Shown one piece after another: positions 28,201-43,200 of a stretch of 64,000 nt of DNA; the first letter of the stretch is position 1; each line of letters starts with the position of its first letter. Under the pieces are notes generated by a model, which did no database searches, was not told the origin of the DNA, and was given only the letters and a program-made list of their open reading frames with translations. Source of the stretch: Tomocerus qinae (taxonomy: Eukaryota > Arthropoda > Collembola > Entomobryomorpha > Tomoceridae); NCBI GenBank assembly GCA_020055645.1, contig CM034548.1, forward strand, positions 32,724,201 to 32,788,200. The letters run 5' to 3'. Both the position numbers and the translations under genes were made by a program.

Positions 28201-31200
28201 TGTAGTGCACTGTAGTGAACCGTACTTACTGAATGCGTAACTTTGTTAAGTTACGTAATGTTACGGCTGTAAACTTGTAAGCCCTTCTTCCTCATGTACT
28301 ACATTCTATATAGGCTGTCTCCTACTAAAAATTACTTACTCAACCCAGAGAGAATGAAATGCACTTGACAGTCTTTACCCAACTTTCTCTTGCTTTCTAT
28401 TCCATTTAGCTATGTGACAGTGACGCAATTATTGCACGGCACCGTGTCACCCTGTGCTCATCATTTGCTTTCTCCTAAACGAATTATATGAGACGAAAGG
28501 AAACTGTAATTAGATATCAGTACGCAAATTAAATTAGAGTATCTGTACTTGCAGAAACACTTACAACGTCAGGGACTGTTTGTAACCCCTATTTATATAC
28601 CAGTATATAAGAATGGTTTATTAGTTCTTGATATTATTCACACTGTAGTTACTTCAAAGTCTGTTGTCTTTATTTCCCAATAGACCTTTCTCCTCAAATG
28701 ACAACGTATTGAGGCAGTACTCCAAAAATGTAATCACAGCACACAAAGAACTTTTAAAATGCAGCAAGGGTATAAGGTCCGTATGCAATCATTCTATTCG
28801 AGTTGCATGAGAGTCTTTAGGTACAGCATTTTGAAAGTAGTTAAAGGAAGATAAGCTTTAATTCGGAGAATTATATAGGAATATTTCAACAGCACAGTAT
28901 CTTCCAGATATCAGAGTAGTTTTATCTAGGAACTTTAGAGGTGTATATTATTTTAATACAGGATTAGCTGTCCTAGTATAATATCGGAGAGAGAGAGAGA
29001 CGAGAGTGGAGATGAGAAAACTAGAGCACCTGTGTGTATTTATCGACTTAGGCTTATAGGATCTCAGCTTAGCCAGTTTAAGTGGTTTGATTTGGGTAGT
29101 GGATGATGGTGAGTTGTTTTGTGTACAAAACTATTAAAGTTATTTAGGTAAATAGAAGGTGAAACAGAGAAAGTCGGTGGAGATTCAGATGACGGATGAA
29201 ATGAGGAAGATGTTATGCACGACTGAGAACAGACTGCAGCAGTTCTCCGACTTACACTCCTCGACTCAGCCACTCAACTCGTAGAGCAAGACAACTCCGG
29301 GAAAGTACTTATACTACCACAGAGTGCAACTTTCCCTGACTTTCTCTCCTTTCGCCTCACTACTAATACCCCGTGATGCTTCTATCGCTAGCATTCTGGA
29401 ATCCGTTTAAATATATGTATGAGCTCAATCCCCGACTTATATCTTTCTCTGCTTTGATATGATTACGAAGTGAATCTGAGTTTTAGACAGGATAAATAGG
29501 ACAGAGAGAGAAAGATAGGATTAGTATCCACTCTGCTCGGTTAATAGGTGCACACACAGGATGCCTACGCAGTGCCTGGAGAGAGTCCAGAGAAAGTATG
29601 TATAATAATAAGTTAGTCGAAACGATTAGACCAAGAAGTTCAATACAAGTTTCTGTAAGTACAGCTAAGGTGTCCGTTCCTATGCGCCATGGGTCAATGA
29701 GAAAATCCTTGAATGGGTCCGCACCAAATCCTGCTCTGCTACTCCTTCGTCTTCCTTTTCTACTTCTGCTCTAAATACATACACAATGCAAGAAACTTAA
29801 AACGCGACTCTTGTTTTTTCAATCTATACAGCTCCACTTTCTTTCTACACGTACATACGTAACAGAGCTGGCTAGTTATAGCTACCTACCTACTTGTATG
29901 TATGTAGTAGTTCCTTGATGTAGTTCGGTTTGTTTGCCTTGACTGCTTCACTTACTTGCCTTGTCTAACTGCCAGCCTCAAATGCAAGGCTTCCTCGTCG
30001 TCTAGCTCCACTTTCTTTTCTGGAACTGATGCAATGCCTTTTCTAATGGGAAATAGTCCAATAGCCCTACTACAGACACATTATATTATGTATTTAGTAG
30101 TGGTCTATAGGAGTGGGCAGTATAATACATACTTACTCCTACTATAGTAGTATAGTACAAGCTGGGCTTCATAATACTACTATTACTACTACTACTACGA
30201 AATTTATGTAGGTACCCTTCTATTATATAAATAGCCACATTAAAAGTGCCTAGGTACCTAACTACAATTTTCTTTTCTTTCTCTTCCTTACTACACAACT
30301 CTCTATTGTCCAGAGCGGATTCTTTATGTGTGTTTAGAATAGTAGAGTCCAACTCTTCCCTTGTACACAAAATAGTAAAAACTATAGAATAGGTACCTAA
30401 TACTATTGGTGTATTAAACTTGAGGATAGTACATACAAAGTGTTACACATACACTACTATATTTAGTAGGAGTTTAGCAAGATATCGACCCGACGGCTGC
30501 CGACAAAGACCGGAGTCTGACAACTACGAACTCGCATTCCCTTTTCCCTTCTCATCCTCAGAATAGACAAAACTTTTAAGGGGGTCCATGTCTATGAGAC
30601 CTGACAAATTATACACATATACTCTTCATTTGATCCAAAGCTTGACTTACTTATTACACACCATTTCCCTATAGAATTTTCTATAACAATGTTATCGGTA
30701 GATTTTGGGAATTGTCACTGTCTTTGATTAGATTATATTGGGATAACTAAATTTTAGTCCAATTTCTGGAATTGGAAAATATGAGCTAATGGGTAGCAAT
30801 AAAATTTGATGAATCGCTTTCATATTTGGGTTAGGTATGTATAAATTTCTTAATATGGACTCGAGCTCTTTCACTCATACTTTCTTTCTTACATGTGCAT
30901 AAATATTTATGCAGGTACCTATACCAGAAGATGAAAAGCTTTCAACCAATTGCTATGGTAAAGTAATGAACCCAGATACATAAAATTGCTGTTTTCTCGG
31001 CAGTTTTCAACTCACGTTCTGTACTAAGTCCCATTTCCCGTTTTTTCATTTACTAATATTCCAGTTGGCTATATAAAATTGTAAATATCGCTGTGTTTCT
31101 CACTATTCTATGAAGTGTTAGCAACTACCTACGTACCAAATGCCCAGCACATTCCTGGACTAATGTACACCAAATGAAATATGTGTTTAGCTAGGTACCT

Positions 31201-34200
31201 CTGCATTCACGATATATTATACAATGCAGCTTCACCATTGCAATTTTCTGCTCCTTCCCTTTCGCCACACTCGCACTGTCTGCAATGCTTGGAGAAATAC
31301 CTACAACATTTATATATATATGTAGATCTTAATAATACATTTATTCTATAGAGAAAAGTCTCAATATGAATGGCATTTTCTGTTGTGGTCATACTCTAGT
31401 AGTAGTACCCATTGCCTATGGGCCATTCTATGTCAACGACCCATTCCCACGTCAGACATAATTATTTCTCTCTCGGAAAAACAGCAAGTAGGCGTATGAA
31501 TTTCTTTGCTTTATTCAACCGAAAATATAGCAAAACTGAATACAATATCATTTGATACATAATAACAATAAAATGGTGTATAAAACAAAATTTTCTTGTA
31601 TTTATCAACTTAAATGTTTTTTTATATCAAAATAAAACTTGTAGAGCAGCGAAAAATTTAGCATATTTTAAAATAACCATGTTACAATCAGCCTGTACCA
31701 TTGTAGCACATAACCGAGCGACAGAACTTTACGTATTACATAACGACAATTCACGAAATCCAACAGAGACGACTTAGTCCCAAGTTTACGCTCTTCAAAA
31801 TATATATTCAAGAATCCTGCATGCTAGCATAGTGCCTATTGACAGACATCTGATTTAAAAAAACAATATTTACAGTACCCTTGTTGAATTTAAATTTTTT
31901 TTCCTTAGGAATTTTTCCGGATATACGACTTTGCCGTAGGCATATAAAATGTACTAGACTATGCTTACATGCCGTTACATTTTATGTGGCGGAAAAAAAA
32001 CATGATACAAAATTGCAAATATACGACATAGCTACCTATATTAGAGATAGACTTAAGGCAAATCGTTTTTCCTCGTATACGTCAATTCCCTTTTCGTAAA
32101 TGTAAAAATAAAATACTTATCTCTGCCGGAATCCGAATAGTGGATGTAGCGAAATCTCTTTATTCTCTCCCATTTGGTACGTATTCAATTCCTACAGTAA
32201 ATCCATAGCGATTTTGGTATAGGCGAAAGACAGTGAAGAAAATAGTATATGGACTTCTTAGCTAAAAAAGAAAAGACTGTCTGGGAAAAAGTAAATATTT
32301 GTCCCGACCCATTGAAGCATTTCTGAGCCAAATAAGCCAATGCTATAATTGGAGAAACCGTAGTAGAAATCTGATTTTGATTCTGATCCAAGTATAGAGA
32401 GAGCGAACCTGATCTTTTATGTTTGAGTGATCCTACTTGTGACATGGCTACTCCTCCACGGTACGTCCTATAAAATTTGTGGGATTTCTCGGGAACATTA
32501 TCTACTCCGGGATACGTGCACAATGCTCGCATACTGATATAAATACAATCTGAGCATGAAGTTGTTTATTTTGTGGTGGGTTAAAGTAAACATTGAATGA
32601 TCCTTATATAGCAAGTAGTTGACAGTGCTTGCTATATAACTAGATAAGGTGATCAACATTTCCTAATTCGTTTAATGTGGTGAAGACAGAGAGTACTTTG
32701 GGTTGGTAAACTCTAATTGTACACTCATATCTAAATAGTGGATGTGAATGTGCAATGAATTAAGAGCAGTTTTCCCTGATGCCCGATTCCCCTGCAAATA
32801 ACGGTGGGATTACTCGGATGCAATGGGATGTGTTGAATGTAGAACGGATCTGGGTAGGTATATCACCTGCACATGTCATCGCTCTCTCTCTCTGGCTATT
32901 ATAGTAGAAGGAGCATTTATGGTGGGTCCAGTCTCATCCGTTGCTTTATTTTCTTTTCATTCGTTCGGAACTAATGGTAATGGGGATAGGAAGGTAAGTG
33001 AGGTATTATTATTTTCAGCTTTAGATAAGATATTTAGGCATGAGGACTAAAAGCTCATTCCGTGCGTGATTACGAACTGTGACTGTGAAATCCTCCCGCC
33101 CACCAAGAAAACAAGATGAATGACCCGAATGAATTACACTCCTCTCCTCCTCAAACTAATTTGTCTATTTCTCCGTTGACTATCTCCTCTAATGCACAAA
33201 TGCATCCTACACATATCTGATAAGGAACTCGCCCCCAGCCAGTCAGTAGCCTTCGAAGTAAAACCTCCAATAATGCTTCTAATTCAAAGAAGCACTATCC
33301 AAAAGTCATGTCTGCCTAGAGTGAGACTGTTTTCTTTGTGGATTAAACGAAGAGAAAGCAGTTGGTCGTGAGCGGAGGATGAAACTTTTCTCATTGTCAG
33401 ACAGATGTGGAAATTAAGTCCAAGGATGCACCAGATTACTACACACAAAGAATAAAAATTGAGGGCTGAAAACTTTCCAGTGACAACGAACGAGATACAT
33501 TTTTTTACCACTAATGCAATTCTGCTAGCTTGAGATAAGAAACACTTCATTTCTAATAACTTGTCTATTAAAAATTCAAGTTTTAAACGATACTGAAATC
33601 AAAGGGTGTTTATAGGGAATTCTTAGCTGGAGATTCTAAACAACTAGAGATTGTATGTCAAGTAGATGCAAAGCACCAGTTAGGAATCTGCTTTTAATCC
33701 ATTGCAAATTCACTGGGGATCCGACCAGTCAGATTGACAACTTTTAGTTGAACGCATAACAGTTATGCTCCATAATGTAGCACTTTATTAGCTCAATTCA
33801 GGACACAATCCGTGTTATTAAATTGAAAATCAAATCTTGCTTTGGTTATTATGCATTCACTAGTAGAGTGGAGTAATTTGCCAGTCTTCACATTGTTCAG
33901 AGGTTGTTAAATTTTATTTGTCCTTCCTTCAACCATGTTCGAAACATATTATCTAAGATGAAAACCCCACCAATTGTCGTCTACATTAACGACCCAGTCA
34001 AAATCTAAATTTTACAATCACTACGATGTATATAGAGAATACTATCTATAAATGAATATAGTCTTTATAGGAACAAAACCAGTAAATATAATTTACATTG
34101 TCCTAGTTAATGCAATTTTATCCAGAGCATGGAATTATGTTACTACAGAGAAATGCAATATACTTACGAGGAAATATATGGATTCCGGGTAAACTTTTAT

Positions 34201-37200
34201 GTAGGCATTTTATGTATAAGTACAGACATTCTCCCTCTGCAAAATGCATCTGCGTGTCTACATTGCATATACACATAAACCGAAAAGCTACTTTCGTTAA
34301 CGGAGCCAATTTCTCCACTACGAGTCTCATTCATACATACTTGATTTTCTTTTCCTACATTTCGGATTTTCAGTGTCTCTCGCTGTACCATGTGCGGGTA
34401 GCAATCTATTCATAGTGACTGCTTGCGACACATGCATTGTTACTACTATGCACCAATGAAATACATAGCATTTCATGACATATTTGAGTCATACTTAACT
34501 ATACCCTATCTAAGTACTTTCTCCGTATAATTTTACTCATCGTCAGTTGCACAGCAACTCATTTCACTTCCAAAATACGGCTACCATTTTCTATTTCTCC
34601 TTTTTTATTATTTGCATTTGACAAGGTCTCACTGTCACAGTAGCATTCTTTATGTCTATTCTCTCCTAAATGGAATTGCTACTCGCTATGCTTATTTTAG
34701 GTCTCTTTTAGTAACTAGAATGGCTAGACATATACCATGACTCACTCTAGCACATGCCATAAATGCGTAAAGTACATATTTAGTGTTACAAAAGATTGAA
34801 TGTATGTTGAGTTACTAGTTAAGTGTGACATGACATGTTAAATCTTGCCGAAAGCCGATAGATTTTAGTCGGCACTCCTCAAATACCAAATAATGACCTT
34901 GATTCCCTTCTCACCACGCTACACTAAACTACATTCAACTACAACTGCATAATCATTTCCCTCACTACTCTTATAAATGTGCTCTTTCAATCTAAACGAC
35001 ACAAGTCCCACGAACATATTCCTCATATACACAAAGCGGCTAAGATAAGAGCAAAATATGAACTAGTTATGTATGCAAATGAAATGCATATGCCCTACAA
35101 ACAAGGCTGCTTAAATTCTAAAATATAGTTTCTATTTATAATACTAAAAATATAAGATACGACACTATAGTCATCATCGATTGAGATTCCCCTGGGAAAA
35201 TAGCTAAGGGATGTAATGTGGTAGTAAAAGTGAAATAAATCCTATTGGGAGTAATTCCTTTTAACCACACAAACTCATGTTTCAATTTATATTTTATTCA
35301 CCACTCTATGAATAGATTGAAAAATTAAAACTAACTATTTCAGGCTAAAGAATTTTAATTCTTAATAAAACTGCCCCCCATCAGAAAATGTGTAGTTCTC
35401 AATTGAGATGAAGAATGTACCTATGTAAAGTACAAAACATTTGAAAGAATAGAGTCTCAGGTGGAAATAGTTCTTTTAAATAATTACACTACAATTAAGT
35501 TTTTTGATTTGTTAAATCAACGAAAACATCTGTAGTTTATAACCCATTATCAAAAACAGTCCGTGATAAAATTGTCATTAAAACTAAAACAACTTTTTTT
35601 CTCGTTTAAAAATTTCACAGTTTGGAAACCGAGCTACCTAATGAATACGATGGCTGACAGAATTCATAATAAATATGAGAATAAAAAATTATGGTTGTGA
35701 CGCAATTGATAGCGACTAGAATGGAATTAGGTACCCTAGATTCTGTACTAGCAAATAGTATACATTAGTTCAGCTCTAGTGCATAGAAGTAGGTTCGTTG
35801 AGGTAAATTCATCATACTGGTAGGTTAAATCAAGCATACCCAATTTACCTTTGTGTAACTAAGACCTCTTAAAGCTGATTTGATTACAGACTAAAGGTTT
35901 CATTTATGAGGTTGGCTGTGCATGGCACAGCGTAACCCATTTCTTGTCAAGATATAATTCACTAAGCTTTCTCTTCAATCAGGAAACTTTCTCCCTTTCA
36001 TCTCAAAACATGAAATTACCTTCAGAGTCACTATATTAAACGCACAGATATAATATTATGAATATTATACATCAATCCTAATTTTCAAGACCCTGTGGAA
36101 CAATACAGTAGTAGTATATATATAAGTACATTATTATCATAAGATCACCATTTCTCTTTTGCTTGAATAAATAGTAGCCAATTGGCTACTGCAATTCTCC
36201 AAAGGACACAACAAATCATGAAAAGAAATCGAGCTGTCTATTCATAATGAATAAAAATGTGCCACTTGGTCGAGTCTCAACCTTTCTAACTCAATTCCAC
36301 TCAAAAGATATTATTATATACAGTCCCTAATTGAATTGAGACTCAAAATGTTCCTGCCCGCAAATAAAATTTGTTTGAAGTGTGAAGAAATTGAAGTGCT
36401 AATAATTTTTTATAACATAAGAGTTTTCTTAGGTGTATAGGAGTCGTCTGAAGGAGATAGCATCATTCTGCGTAGAACTCGTGCAGCAGTCTAACCTTCA
36501 GAGTACGTTTCATAGTCATGTGGAGAAAGTACCTATTTATTTATTTACATTTGGGAATGAGGATCAAGGAAAAGTGGAAGTAAAAGTTTGCACATAGGTA
36601 TGCTTAAAATTTTCGTTTAGCAAAGCCTATATAGTCATAACAAATTGTTATGTGACGTGATAGTAGGTATTCAGCTAAGCATAATTTAAACACGAAACTT
36701 ATGTACAAGAACCCTCCCTGTCGGTTGTTTTCAATTCTTTAGACGCAGAATGTGTCATTCTGTGTTTGACTTTTGCGTTGTGTTGCGTTAAATGGATGTC
36801 GGCGTTGACCTTCTGTTTTAGTTTACAATGTTATATATAAAGCCCCATAATAGCGGGATTAAATTTTGCATAATATAGCTACTATACTGCTCTATTTGTT
36901 TTCTTTGGTGTAACATGCACATTATATGGTACTTCTGCTTATATTAGAATATCATTTAGTTTGCTATTGTCAGTTGCAGCAGCGAAAATTAAATGAATGT
37001 CTAACAATGCTTTGTCTCAATATCCCCTTGACTAACCTTTGACTGAAGAAAAAGCGTTTCCCTTTCAATTTGTGTTTATTACATATTAAATATTATTCAA
37101 ACTTTCTATACGAAAGATATTACAAAACTATCGTTAGTACCTATACATGCAGTTTGACAACTGTTAGCAATAAAGTTTCTACTTGTTACAAATAATAAAA

Positions 37201-40200
37201 GATTTACACAAGAGAATTAATTACAGGTATAATAAAATATTCTGCTAGCTAATAAAAACCAGCACGATACCGGGTACGAATTTAGCTACTTGTCTTTCAA
37301 ATACAGACTTTTGAGTATTTATTATTAGTATTTATGTATACAAAAGTTTTTTAATTAAACAACAATCTTAATTAAAGAACGGTTGGAACTTTATGAAGGA
37401 AACTGAGACTACGCATTGCGTGTAACGAGTTCCTTTCTCTGAAGATAGTAAAACTAGTAAATGGCTTCCAGCCGGAAATGAGACACTCTTGAGAGAGTCT
37501 GTTTTGGATGCTGTTCACTGAGTACTTCATTAAAAAGTGGTTCATATAGTCACAAAAGGTAAATAATAGACCAGGATTGCAGAAGAAAAGATTCTTCGTC
37601 TCCCACTTTCATTTACTTTCTCCGAGTTGAGAATATCCGCAGAAAAGTAGAAAAATCATGAATTGGGAATTCTATTTGCTAAAGCTTGAAGCAAAAAACG
37701 TTTCAAACAATATTTTTCGTATTTTGGTATCAATTGAGTTTGAATACTTTCTTGTAGATCCAGAATAGGTTTTCAATTATTCACCACGAATAGTATTGGA
37801 GATAGGCTTTGGTAGACGGAAAGCTAACGCCGAAAGAAGCTAAAGAGCAGATTGCTAGTCGGGTCGTGTGACCTGGGCGTGCAGATACATCCTGTGAGAG
37901 TTACTTAAAAGAAAATAACGAACGGAGCTAAACAGAGAGCGTTCCGTTCGCTCTTTCCATTTTGTTAGGTGGACGGTTTATTTTCTTTCCATCTCTCTTT
38001 CACTTTCTCTGACTAAATTTCAAATGCTTGCCCATAGGGAATCTTACAAATTGCACACAAGCCAGCGCTCTCCTTATAGAAGTCCCAGAAAGTATTCTAT
38101 CTGAAGTGCATAGAACTCTTAAGTTTGTGGTTTTTGCAAGTGAATTTCGTTACTAAGGTAATAGAGTGCTGCACTGTGTAGTACATTATTGTGTTGAGCT
38201 ACGATCTATGTCTAGACCTCTGTCTGATGTAGCAGTAAGTTAAATTGGAACACGACTCAACTCACTAAACTTTGATACTACTTTATAAAAGTTAAGATGC
38301 TCCGTCTCATATTTTTAACTTGGGCTAGAATAAATTGAGTCCGACGTGGATAAAGAATATACGATACGATACTAATCAATAATGTTATCTATATAGATCC
38401 GATACAACTATAAAACTCACTGACGTAAATCAAATAAATAAATGTTGATATACTGATACTACACTATATTCCACCTGTATATCTCATTCTATTTAAGAAA
38501 GGACAAGCCATTTGGAAAAATGAAGAATATTTTTTCATTCGGCTTTCCTGCACCAACATTTACTGGTTTGCAGATAAAATATCACAAAATGTGGTAAAAG
38601 TGATTATTATATTATTAATAGAGATTTTCTAATTAGTTCTAGTAATCTGATACTTCGGCTTTTTCATTAGTGTAGGTACTTTTAGAGAGGTTTTTATTCA
38701 GAGTTAATTAATCTAGAGAGAATCAAATCTGGTTATCAATGTACCTATAATATTAGCTACCTGAATGAGACTGTTGTGCGAGTCTTTCGACACTTTCTCA
38801 TCATGTAGTACAAATTCAGCCTACAGGATTTCCTTTGTATTACACAAATCTCTGAATGGTATTTTAATACAAGGCACAACTACCTTTTCTCATGACAATG
38901 GTTTTCTATTTTGGAACATGAAAATGATTTGCTACATATTAGCTGTCATATTCAATATCTACCTAAAGAATGTAAAAATCTAATTTACTTTCCCAAGCGA
39001 TAGTGATTTACAAAATTGAAAACACAGGAGATAGGAAAACTTTAGGACGAGCCATAAAATAAGCATTTTGTATATATAAATAGTTATCATGTATCTAAAC
39101 TGTTGGGATGGGTTTTTCACGACAGTTCTATCTAATCCACAGAACTTAAAATTACATTCAAGATGCAAAGAACTAGGGAAATCATGCAAGTTTTTCAAGA
39201 ACAAGGTACTCTTTCTAAAAATTGAAAAGCAATTTCGCAGTAAAAACTTTTCAACTACATGTGAATGTATAAGTAATCGGAGTTCAGAAGAGCGAGTTAC
39301 GTATGCATGAATTCCTAGTAGACTAGGCACAATCATTGTTCTGCACCGTCGAAAGAAAATCAAATCAAGGAAACATGAAAGTCACATTTGAAATTCAAAT
39401 TTGCTGGAAATGTACTCACAGTTTTCATACAGGTTTTTATTGTAAAATTATGGACCAAATGTGAAATAATTTCCCATTTCAAACAAATTTTACATTTCCG
39501 AATACAATCCCAATGCAATGAACATCCTAATTGTCAATTCCCAACCTTTCTCCAAAATATATTCAAACCATCTCAAGGCAAATAAAAGATACTATAGGTA
39601 TTAGTTAAGGAAGGAAGAGGAATTAAACTAGCTGAGAGTTGAGAAACACCAAAGTTGTATCTACATTGCCAGAGCAAGTACTTAATTAGTATTTTGGCAA
39701 AAAGCTATTTAACTTTTGCACTAAGAATTGTATTTACGATATGAAGCAAAAAAATTAGGAGTTTATTGGCTTTGTTACACTTTGATAGGATAAAGTAGTA
39801 GGGCTATATGTGTAACAGTTTCCGTTGTTGGGGTGATGAATAAATGCAATTTTAGTAATTGTTCTGCTAAAGACCATATTCTTTTATAGAGACGTGGTCG
39901 ACCGATTTTGTCTGTTGTTTACTGATAGGGAATACGTGGTGATTCAGAGACGGGATAGAGAATGGTGTATATAAAGCAGACAGTTATACGTGCTCTTTTC
40001 TAAATAGTTAAACCCTGGAAGAACAAGTATAATGTAAGATTTCCCCCGAGAACTTTCTATTGAGTTGTAGATTGAAAGTTGTTTGCCTGACAAGAAATAG
40101 GATTGCACTGCTCTATTTAGTAGCTATAGAATATAAAAACATCATATCATAGTCCAATAATCGGGAGGCACACAATAAGATGTCATAAACAAACGGGATT

Positions 40201-43200
40201 AGAGAAAGCAAAGAGAAAATCCTACTTAGGTGGGTAGTGACAGGATTGGAAGAATACCTCACAATTTTATGACTATTCTTAACAACTGTTTCTGACTTGG
40301 GTAACATCAAACGAAATATAGTGCGGTGTCCTTTTCATCTAGGCAAATAAGATGTTTCCTAGATTTAGTTCGATCTTCTTTTTTGTCCGCACCAGATTGA
40401 CGACCGGTAATAAAAATTCATCCAGAATGGAAATATAAATTACTACAACCGAAACTGGAAACGGCAAGAGAAATGTTTATTGGAGAAGGAATTTATTTGT
40501 TTTTGCTTTTCCCGGATCTGCAATGCAATTTTCCATTCCGCCTCTCGCCCAACTCTCTTCAATACTTTGTTGCGATTTAAGGCAATGGATTGGAATAATA
40601 GAATAAACGACCTCAGTCTCAATAGTTGGCTTCCCACAGGCGAGGAAATAAATAAATGCAAAACAAGCAAATAGCTCGGCCTGACCTGACACTCGTACTG
40701 TCTGACTTACGTTTGCCAGATGTTTACCATTACTTCATTTATCAGAATCCAAGAATTTCGTGGCAAACATCCTATTGTCATCCAATTTGTTTCCTTCACT
40801 CCTACATAAAAAACACATTTATTTTCTATTTCCCCGATTAACTTTTCTCTTTCTTCGGCTTTTACAAACTTGCATTTGTCACCACACTACTCTACACACT
40901 TGTCATTTATTCCACTGAATTTTTATATACTTTTTATGCACATCATCATGACAAGACAATGTATTGCACTAACATCTATGACAGCGATACTCTCAAACAT
41001 ACAAATTGACCTACTTTTTTTCATCCGACACGCTCAAACTGCTTATTTACGATACAATTGGGTCAGCAACAAGCTGATACGTGTGGAATGTACCATATTC
41101 ATTCAATTGCATTCACATTTTAACAGTTTCCACACACTCAATGTCTTTCCACCGTGGATAACATCAAAAGTGATGATCCTGCTGAAACTAAAAATGTCCC
41201 TTATGTATCATATTTATCCTTTTTTCATTCTTTTAACGTCAAAATAAAGACTAATTTCTTTTCGCTATATTTTTATCACTACATCAAAAACGCCAGTAGA
41301 CATACTTAAAGCTTACGCTGCCGAATAGTTTCTTCAACCGTTAGCCTTACAAGAGAATTCCCACTGTTCCCTCTATTTACAATAATTTATATCTTAAACT
41401 AACTGAACTTTGATCTACAGACAATTGACGACAAGAGAAATCAAAGCATCAAGTCTTTGATTTATAATTTACAATTTTGTATGAATAGTTACCATCTTAG
41501 TTTCATTTCAATTACTCTTCTATCTTACCTATTTAAAAATACATAGGTATTACTACTACATGCATATTGGACAATGTACACTATGATACTATAGAAAGTG
41601 AAAATTATATGGATTTACATTTTTTGCTTTACTATATGAACAATGTGCACTAAAATAACATTTTGGTATACCCTTGTAGTATGCAAATTGCTTTTTAAGA
41701 AAGAGGGTAATCTTTTTCGCATTTACCCGTTAAATTAACATTTCGGATTGCTGTCGAAGCTAAAAACACTTTACGCTGAGAATTGACATTTAGATTTTCA
41801 TATAACTGTTGCCTGCATCCCACGCGAAAAAAGCATAAACTACATCTGACCTCGCAAGTAGATGTTAAATTCTACTTATGTCAAATTCAACATGTCAACG
41901 AGAAGTAAAAAATCGTCTAAGGGTGTGGGGAAAACCACAAACTTTTGTTGCGGTAAAATATGTCACATGTCACATAACAGTTTCACAATTGCAGAGCAGA
42001 AGTGGGATATATTTACTTTTTTCATGACCTTTAGCATTTGGCTACATTGAATAATGTAACAAGCTATATTTGACATGTAGTACGTACAACTAGCTAAAAG
42101 ATTACATATTCAGCATAATAAATATCCAAGCCTTTAAACTGACAAGCACTTCACTTTCAGAATCCTTCGCCAAACGTTTTCCTTGTATTTTATTAGTATT
42201 TAAGAATGTACACTAGAAGAACTAGCACGAAGTTCATAATATTGTCTAGTAAAAGTAAATACATAACAGTTTAAAAGCTAAACTTTTGTTTGGCGGAGGG
42301 AAGTCAATTTTCAAGATAAAATGATAGGTACTTAGTTTCTTAATAACATCCAATGTATCCGAAAGCCTCTACTTAACTCGACTAATGCTATAGCTGAGCA
42401 CACTTTATGAGAATAGCTCGTGCATAATGCAATTTATAGCTTCCATTTAGCTAACTCTGAATTTAAAATGACTTTCTGTCGTACAAACAGCTAAATTAAT
42501 ATTAAAACGGCGAAATCAGAGTAAATGACAATGAAAACAAAATACAGCTATTCAAATACATTCAGCAGGTTCACATCTAGAGCAAGAAAACTAACATACT
42601 AAGTGTACAATCAAATGAGTAGGATAATAAGATGATTCCTTACAGCCTGACGTTACTATTTGATTATTTTGGAATTTATATGCCTACTACTACAGATTAG
42701 GATTACAAAGTTTTACTATTTCCTAGACATTGACACACAGACGAGTGTAATATCATAAAAGAGTAGCGAATGTCATTTTATCGAAAGTGAAACTGCGAAG
42801 AAAGTACAAGAGCACATTGGATTTACGCTATAAATTTGTTATTAAATTAGATTTGGAACATGTATAGTCTTTGAGTAGCTGATCAATTTGAAAATCTCTA
42901 AGAATTTTGCTACAGAAGAAGAGTTGTAAAATAAAAAGGAGCATCTGGGATAGGTTTTACATAGTCCATTCGCAAATACAAGATGACTATGTAGTAAACG
43001 AAAGTTAATAAAAAGTCCTTAACTCAATTCCTTTCCACTCTCCTGTTCCTCTACCTTTACATTTCTCTCTCTTTCCCTCGCATTCTTCATGAATCATCTT
43101 CAGGGACAGAAAAGTTGAATCCAAGTAGTCTGCTTATATGCTGTCGAAAGGTAGCAGACTATGTAGCATAGAAAATTTTTAAATGAAAATTAATTACGGA

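Noticed and set aside
32605-32638. A microRNA precursor
   Set aside because: The stem is only 11 bp, too short for Dicer-type processing.
34110-34415. Open frames on both strands near 34.2 kb
   Set aside because: Mirrored frames with no domain and no codon signal. Treated as chance.
38980-39363. 127-codon minus frame overlapped by a 73-codon plus frame
   Set aside because: Both strands open over the same bases, no known family, no splice or start context.
40443-41247. Cluster of overlapping frames, including one of 125 codons
   Set aside because: Mirrored frames in AT-rich intron DNA, with no recognisable motif.
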